Below the pieces are notes generated by a model. It saw only the letters and a list, made by a program, of their open reading frames with translations. It was not told the DNA's origin and ran no database searches. A stretch of 64,000 nt of DNA from NCBI GenBank assembly GCA_001429255.1, contig LMJI01000001.1, positions 1,033,256-1,097,255 on the forward strand, read 5' to 3'. Both the position numbers and the translations under genes were made by a program. This document shows positions 60,993 through 64,000 of this stretch, in pieces (position 1 is the first letter of the stretch; each line of letters begins with the position of its first letter). This stretch comes from Cellulomonas sp. Root930 (GTDB taxonomy: Bacteria > Actinomycetota > Actinomycetes > Actinomycetales > Cellulomonadaceae).

Positions 60993-61724
60993 ATGGACCC
61001 TGACCTGCTCTGGGACGCCGAGACCGCCCGCCGCTACGACACCCCCGGCACCGGCATGTTCGCGCCCGAGGTGCTCGGGCCGACCGTGGACCGGCTCGTC
61101 GCGCTCGCGGACGGCGGCCGCGCCCTCGAGCTCGCCATCGGCACGGGCCGGGTCGCCGTTCCCCTGGCGGAGCGCGGCGTGCCCGTGGTCGGCATCGAGC
61201 TGTCGCCGCACATGGTCGGGCAGCTGCGGACCAAGGTCGACGAGGACACGATCCCGGTGGTCCTCGGTGACATGTCGACCGCGACGGCGCCGGGCGAGTT
61301 CAGCCTCGTCTACCTCGTGTTCAACACGATCGCCAACCTGCTCACGCAGGAGGCGCAGGTGGCGTGCTTCCGCAACGCCGCCCGGCACCTCGCTCCCGGC
61401 GGCTCCTTCGTGATCGAGCTCTGGGTCCCCGAGCTGCGCAAGCTCCCGCCCGGCGTGGAGGCCACGGTCTGGCTCAACGAGCCGGGGTACATCGGCCTCG
61501 ACACCTACGACGTCCTGCACCAGCGGGTGGTCTCGCACCACTTCCGGTTCGACGAGGGCCGCCAGGCCACTCTCGGCCGGACGCCGCACCGGTACATCTG
61601 GCCGTCGGAGCTGGACCTCATGGCGCAGCTCGCCGGGCTGGAGCTGGAGAGCCGGCACGCCGACTGGTCCGGCGCGGAGTTCACCGCCGACTCGCGTTCG
61701 CACGTGTCCGTGTACCGGCGCTGA
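60993..61724 (+). CDS. Class I SAM-dependent methyltransferase
   Basis: A 243-residue methyltransferase. Motif I is GGRALELAIGTGRVAVPLAERGVPVVGIELSPHMVGQL, followed by VVLGDMSTATAPGEFSLVYLVFNTIANLLTQEAQVACFRNAARHLAPGGSFVIELWVPEL, ending LELESRHADWSGAEFTADSRSHVSVYRR. This subtype is common in actinobacteria. The substrate is unknown. It is 21 nt before the DUF1851 gene on the same strand. Confidence 0.9.
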   Translation: MDPDLLWDAETARRYDTPGTGMFAPEVLGPTVDRLVALADGGRALELAIGTGRVAVPLAERGVPVVGIELSPHMVGQLRTKVDEDTIPVVLGDMSTATAPGEFSLVYLVFNTIANLLTQEAQVACFRNAARHLAPGGSFVIELWVPELRKLPPGVEATVWLNEPGYIGLDTYDVLHQRVVSHHFRFDEGRQATLGRTPHRYIWPSELDLMAQLAGLELESRHADWSGAEFTADSRSHVSVYRR

Positions 61725-61745
61725 GCGGGTGGGAGGATGCCGCGC

Positions 61746-62258
61746 ATGGATGTTCTGCGGCACTTCTCGTCCGACGAGTACGCGCAAGCCCTGGGGGACT
61801 GGGACTGGACCGGGGTCGGCTCGCTGTCGCCGGTCGGCGCGTCCGCGTTCGGCGACGTGTTCCTCACCGGGCCGGACGGTATCTCGATGCTCGACACGCT
61901 CGAAGGGCGGCTCGTGCCGGTCTTCGTCGACCGGCAGGAGATGGATCGCGCCCTGGCGACGCCGGAGGGCGCGGACCGGTTCCTGACCGCCGGGCTCGCG
62001 GTCGCAGCCCACGAGCGTGGGCTCGTACTGGAGCCGCACCAGGTGTACGCCTACACCGTCCACCCCGTTCTCGGTGGCACGGTCAGCGTGGACAATCTCG
62101 AGGTCCTGGACTTCGTCGTGTGGCTGTCCCTCACCGGCCAGCTGCACGAGCAAGTACGCGGCCTCGCCCCCGGCACGCGGGTCACCGGCGTCTCGTTCGC
62201 GCCGGACGAGCTCGAGACGAAGCCGCGACGCGGACTCTTCGGCCGTCGATCCAGGTAG
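61746..62258 (+). CDS. DUF1851 (T6SS immunity Tdi1-like) protein
   Basis: A 170-residue protein: SAFGDVFLTGPDGISMLDTLEGRLVPVFVDRQEMDRALATPEGADRFLTAGLAVAAHERGLVLEPHQVYAYTVHPVLGGTVSVDNLEVLDFVVWLSLTGQLHEQVRGLAPGTRVTGVSF. This is the DUF1851/Tdi1 C-terminal type, known from immunity proteins against ADP-ribosyltransferase toxins in type VI systems. No matching toxin is beside it, so it is an orphan immunity-like gene. A Gram-positive has no T6SS; defence against toxins of neighbours is possible. Confidence 0.75.
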   Translation: MDVLRHFSSDEYAQALGDWDWTGVGSLSPVGASAFGDVFLTGPDGISMLDTLEGRLVPVFVDRQEMDRALATPEGADRFLTAGLAVAAHERGLVLEPHQVYAYTVHPVLGGTVSVDNLEVLDFVVWLSLTGQLHEQVRGLAPGTRVTGVSFAPDELETKPRRGLFGRRSR

Positions 62259-62268
62259 GGCCGGTGCC

Positions 62269-62409
62269 TCACGCCGGCCGGTAGGCAGTCGCTGAGAAGG
62301 ACGCCGGGTGGCCGGCGCCGGTCAGGTCCCAGGCCCACAGGCCGACGAACGCCCCGCTGAACCCCATCGCGCGTGGTCGGCCGCCGTGCAGCTCGACGGC
62401 GGGCGGCAT
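62269..62409 (-). pseudogene. C-terminal remnant resembling a GH43-type enzyme
   Basis: The minus strand encodes MPPAVELHGGRPRAMGFSGAFVGLWAWDLTGAGHPASFSATAYRPA and a stop at 62269. The end pattern FVGLWAxDLTGxGxPAxF is what I recall from the C-terminal region of GH43 beta-xylosidase-like enzymes. The rest of the gene is missing, and 47 codons cannot make an enzyme. It lies directly downstream of the pectinesterase on the same strand. Uncertain: the match is by pattern only. Confidence 0.45.
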
Positions 62410-62414
62410 GCGGC

Positions 62415-63491
62415 TCAGTGTGATCCCCGCGGGGACCAGCCGTCCGCCCCGGCGAGGTAGGCGCGGACCGTGAACGCGGCAGCCGCGGAGCGGTCGAGCT
62501 GCGGACGGTCGTCCGTCACCAGCGCGCCGGGTCCGCGGTTGTGGTGCTCGGCGAACCGGGCGTCGCGCCAGGACCAGCCGCCGGAGAAGTCGGCCCACGC
62601 GACCGCGCCGACGTGGTCCCCGATCCAGGAGTCGCGGATCAGCACCTGCCCGATCGCGTTCGGGTCGTTGCTCGGGTGCCACGGCCGACCGAGGAACACC
62701 GTGCCGGCAGGGGCGTCGCTCGTGAACCGCACCCGCGTGAACAGGAACCCGTAGGGGTTGTCGATCATGGTGCTCGGTGCGGTCACGTACCCGTTGTTCG
62801 TCGTCGAGCCGCGCGTCAGCGAGTGGACCTGTCCGCCGTCGAACACCGCGGTGGCGCGGCCGAAGATGAAGTCGACGTCTCCCTCCACGTAGCAGTCGCG
62901 GAAGTACGCGCGCGCGACGACGGTGGCCGCCGAGCTGTTCACGTACAGGGTGTCCTGGTTGCCGAGGAACCGGACGCGGTCGAACACGAGCCGGTCCGCG
63001 CGCGTGAGGACCGCGACGGCCTGCCGGTTGGTGATCTCCGGGTGCGCGGCCTCGTCGAACAGGTTGGCGAACGTGAGGTTCCGGGCCGTGAAGTCGGCGC
63101 CGTCCAGCGTCACGCTCGCGCTGCCCGACGTGCCGTAGGGACCGGAGCCGTCGGGCTTGGGTGTGCCGTTGGCGTTGTCGTACGCGATGACGACGTCCTG
63201 CGCGTGCCGGCCGGTGCCGACGAGCGTGAGGAACGGCTTGGTGGCGGGCACCTTGACCAGCTCGCGGTACAGGCCAGGCCGCACGGCGATGACCCACGGC
63301 TCGCTGGCACTCGCGGGTGCGGCGTCGATGGCCGCCTGGACGCTGGTGAAGTCCCCGCGGCCGTCGAGCGCGACAGTGGCGTCGGGACCCCGGCCCTCGT
63401 GGGCGACGGCGGCGCCGGCGAACCCGCTGAGCGCGACGCCGAGCACGGTGAACATGACGAGAAACAGGCCTGTACGTCGTCGTACGTGCAT
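62415..63491 (-). CDS. Pectin methylesterase (carbohydrate esterase family 8)
   Basis: A 358-residue secreted esterase that removes methyl groups from pectin. A signal peptide (MHVRRRTGLFLVMFTVLGVALSGFAGAAVA) precedes the beta-helix. The active site is intact: Gln157 in NRQAVAV, GNQDTLY (Asp180), CYVEGDVDFIFG (Asp207) and the LGRPW Arg. Typical length is about 300-340 for the mature enzyme. A LacI-type operator lies 14 nt upstream of its start, so it is probably repressed by the neighbouring LacI-family protein and induced on pectin or oligosaccharides. Confidence 0.95.
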   Translation of the reverse strand: MHVRRRTGLFLVMFTVLGVALSGFAGAAVAHEGRGPDATVALDGRGDFTSVQAAIDAAPASASEPWVIAVRPGLYRELVKVPATKPFLTLVGTGRHAQDVVIAYDNANGTPKPDGSGPYGTSGSASVTLDGADFTARNLTFANLFDEAAHPEITNRQAVAVLTRADRLVFDRVRFLGNQDTLYVNSSAATVVARAYFRDCYVEGDVDFIFGRATAVFDGGQVHSLTRGSTTNNGYVTAPSTMIDNPYGFLFTRVRFTSDAPAGTVFLGRPWHPSNDPNAIGQVLIRDSWIGDHVGAVAWADFSGGWSWRDARFAEHHNRGPGALVTDDRPQLDRSAAAAFTVRAYLAGADGWSPRGSH

Positions 63492-63504
63492 CTCAACCCC
63501 TGTG

Positions 63505-63518
63505 AGAAAGCGCTTGCC
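63505..63518. promoter_or_regulatory. LacI-type operator ahead of the pectinesterase gene
   Basis: AGAAAGCGCTTGCC contains the perfect AAGCGCTT dyad and fits the TGNAANCGNTTNCA consensus of LacI-family repressors at all core positions, differing only at the outermost bases. It sits between the pectinesterase start (63491) and the stop of the lacI-family gene (63558). Confidence 0.75.
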
Positions 63519-63557
63519 CGGCGGCGGGACGACGCTAGGGGAGCCGATCGAGGGACG

Positions 63558-64000
63558 TCAAGAGGGCGGACCCGTGGAGCCGCGCACCACCAGCTCGGTG
63601 GCCAGCTCCATGTGCAGCGCCTCGACCTTGTCCCGGTTCATCAGCCGGCTCAGCAGGGCGACCGCCGTGCGGCCCATCTCCTCGAGCGGCTGCCGCGCGG
63701 TGGTGAGCTCCGGCGTGGTGGCGCGGCTGATGTCGATGTCGTCGAAACCCGTGATCGACAGGTCCTGCGGGACGGCGAGCCCACGCGACTGGGCGGCCCG
63801 GAGCGCGCCCACCGCGATCTTGTCGTTGAAGCAGACGAGCGCGGTCGGCCTGTCCGGCAGGTCCAGCAGGTGACCGGCGGCCTCGAACCCCTCCTCGAGG
63901 GTCGGCGGGACCAGCCGGATCAGCGTCGGGTCGGACAGGATCCCCGCCTGGCCCATCGCCGCGTGATGGCCGGCGAGCCGGTCGCTGCCCGCCAGCCACT
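63558..64000 (-). CDS. LacI-family transcriptional regulator, 5' part outside the window
   Basis: Only the C-terminal effector domain is visible (about 147 residues): WLAGSDRLAGHHAAMGQAGI, RPTALVCFNDKIAVGALRAAQSRGLAVPQDLSITGFDDIDISRATTPELTTARQPLEEMGRTAVALLSRLMNRDKVEALHMELATELVVRGSTGPPS. These are typical LacI/PurR ligand-domain blocks (ALVCFNDKIAVGAL, SITGFDDIDIS). The N-terminal helix-turn-helix lies beyond 64000. It probably controls the pectinesterase and perhaps upstream carbohydrate genes. The sugar effector is unknown. Confidence 0.93.
   Translation of the reverse strand, partial: WLAGSDRLAGHHAAMGQAGILSDPTLIRLVPPTLEEGFEAAGHLLDLPDRPTALVCFNDKIAVGALRAAQSRGLAVPQDLSITGFDDIDISRATTPELTTARQPLEEMGRTAVALLSRLMNRDKVEALHMELATELVVRGSTGPPS

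Overview
The window is a 64 kb stretch of very GC-rich actinobacterial chromosome. The best guess is Cellulomonas or a close relative in the Cellulomonadaceae (Micrococcales). Supporting signs are strong G/C third-position bias, many GTG starts and one TTG start, the gene order ino1-padR / ponA / rpsF-ssb-rpsR-rplI / dnaB (which matches the dnaA-proximal region of Mycobacterium tuberculosis), a cysteine-free bS18, and secreted plant-polysaccharide enzymes (GH43, pectinesterase) with a LacI-type regulator. No tRNA, rRNA, CRISPR array, insertion sequence or prophage was seen.

Layout. 1-5.5 kb (minus strand): a truncated LOV-GAF-SpoIIE blue-light phosphatase coupled to an MFS permease; an AbiEi-like/DUF559 protein bracketed by two related palindromes; ino1 and its PadR neighbour. 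5.8-13.2 kb: the conserved core, with the class A penicillin-binding protein ponA, rpsF-ssb-rpsR-rplI, a MATE exporter and dnaB, the last preceded by a cluster of DnaA-box-like sites. 13.2-24.3 kb: a SigE-type sigma factor with a membrane partner, DUF4126, several VOC/glyoxalase genes (one a clear pseudogene), an MmyB-type regulator divergent from an SDR, a GT2 polysaccharide synthase with a 50-residue membrane partner, an Lrp/MFS divergent pair and a lipoprotein. 24.3-27.2 kb: a ValRS-like synthetase that lacks the CP1 editing domain, preceded by a short leader ORF abutting a hairpin, and a divergent GNAT. 27.2-34.8 kb: redox genes (DUF899, aldo/keto reductase, flavodoxin, zinc-independent oxidoreductase) with MmyB and MarR regulators, then helR (rifamycin resistance) behind a near-consensus rifamycin-associated element, and an RraA-like gene.

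34.9-41.3 kb holds a very large secreted RHS/YD-repeat protein with an N-terminal NIDO-like domain. Its C-terminal tip carries a PD-(D/E)XK-like motif, a (Pro-Val)n linker and a hydrophobic tail. The next gene is a candidate immunity gene. 41.3-46.2 kb: a MacB-type ABC transporter and a DHA2 drug exporter whose Shine-Dalgarno lies in a perfect 12-bp inverted repeat. 46.3-62.3 kb is a mosaic of small enzymes and regulators: VOC proteins, RidA, DHFR-like, YrdC-like, GH43, TM2, DinB, a MerR-VOC fusion, methyltransferases, a CPBP protease with PadR and a 14-bp-arm operator, a PdxH-like protein, a PPOX-GNAT fusion and an orphan DUF1851 protein. 62.3-64 kb: a GH43-like C-terminal remnant, a pectinesterase with a LacI-type operator, and the 3' part of a lacI-family gene running off the window.

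Candidates for new biology: (1) the editing-less ValRS paralogue with its leader/hairpin; (2) the NIDO-RHS toxin-like protein and its neighbour; (3) the AbiEi/DUF559 gene framed by paired palindromes; (4) the SD-sequestering repeat at the DHA2 exporter; (5) the DnaA-box cluster ahead of dnaB. All calls come from reading the sequence; no database or structure search was run.
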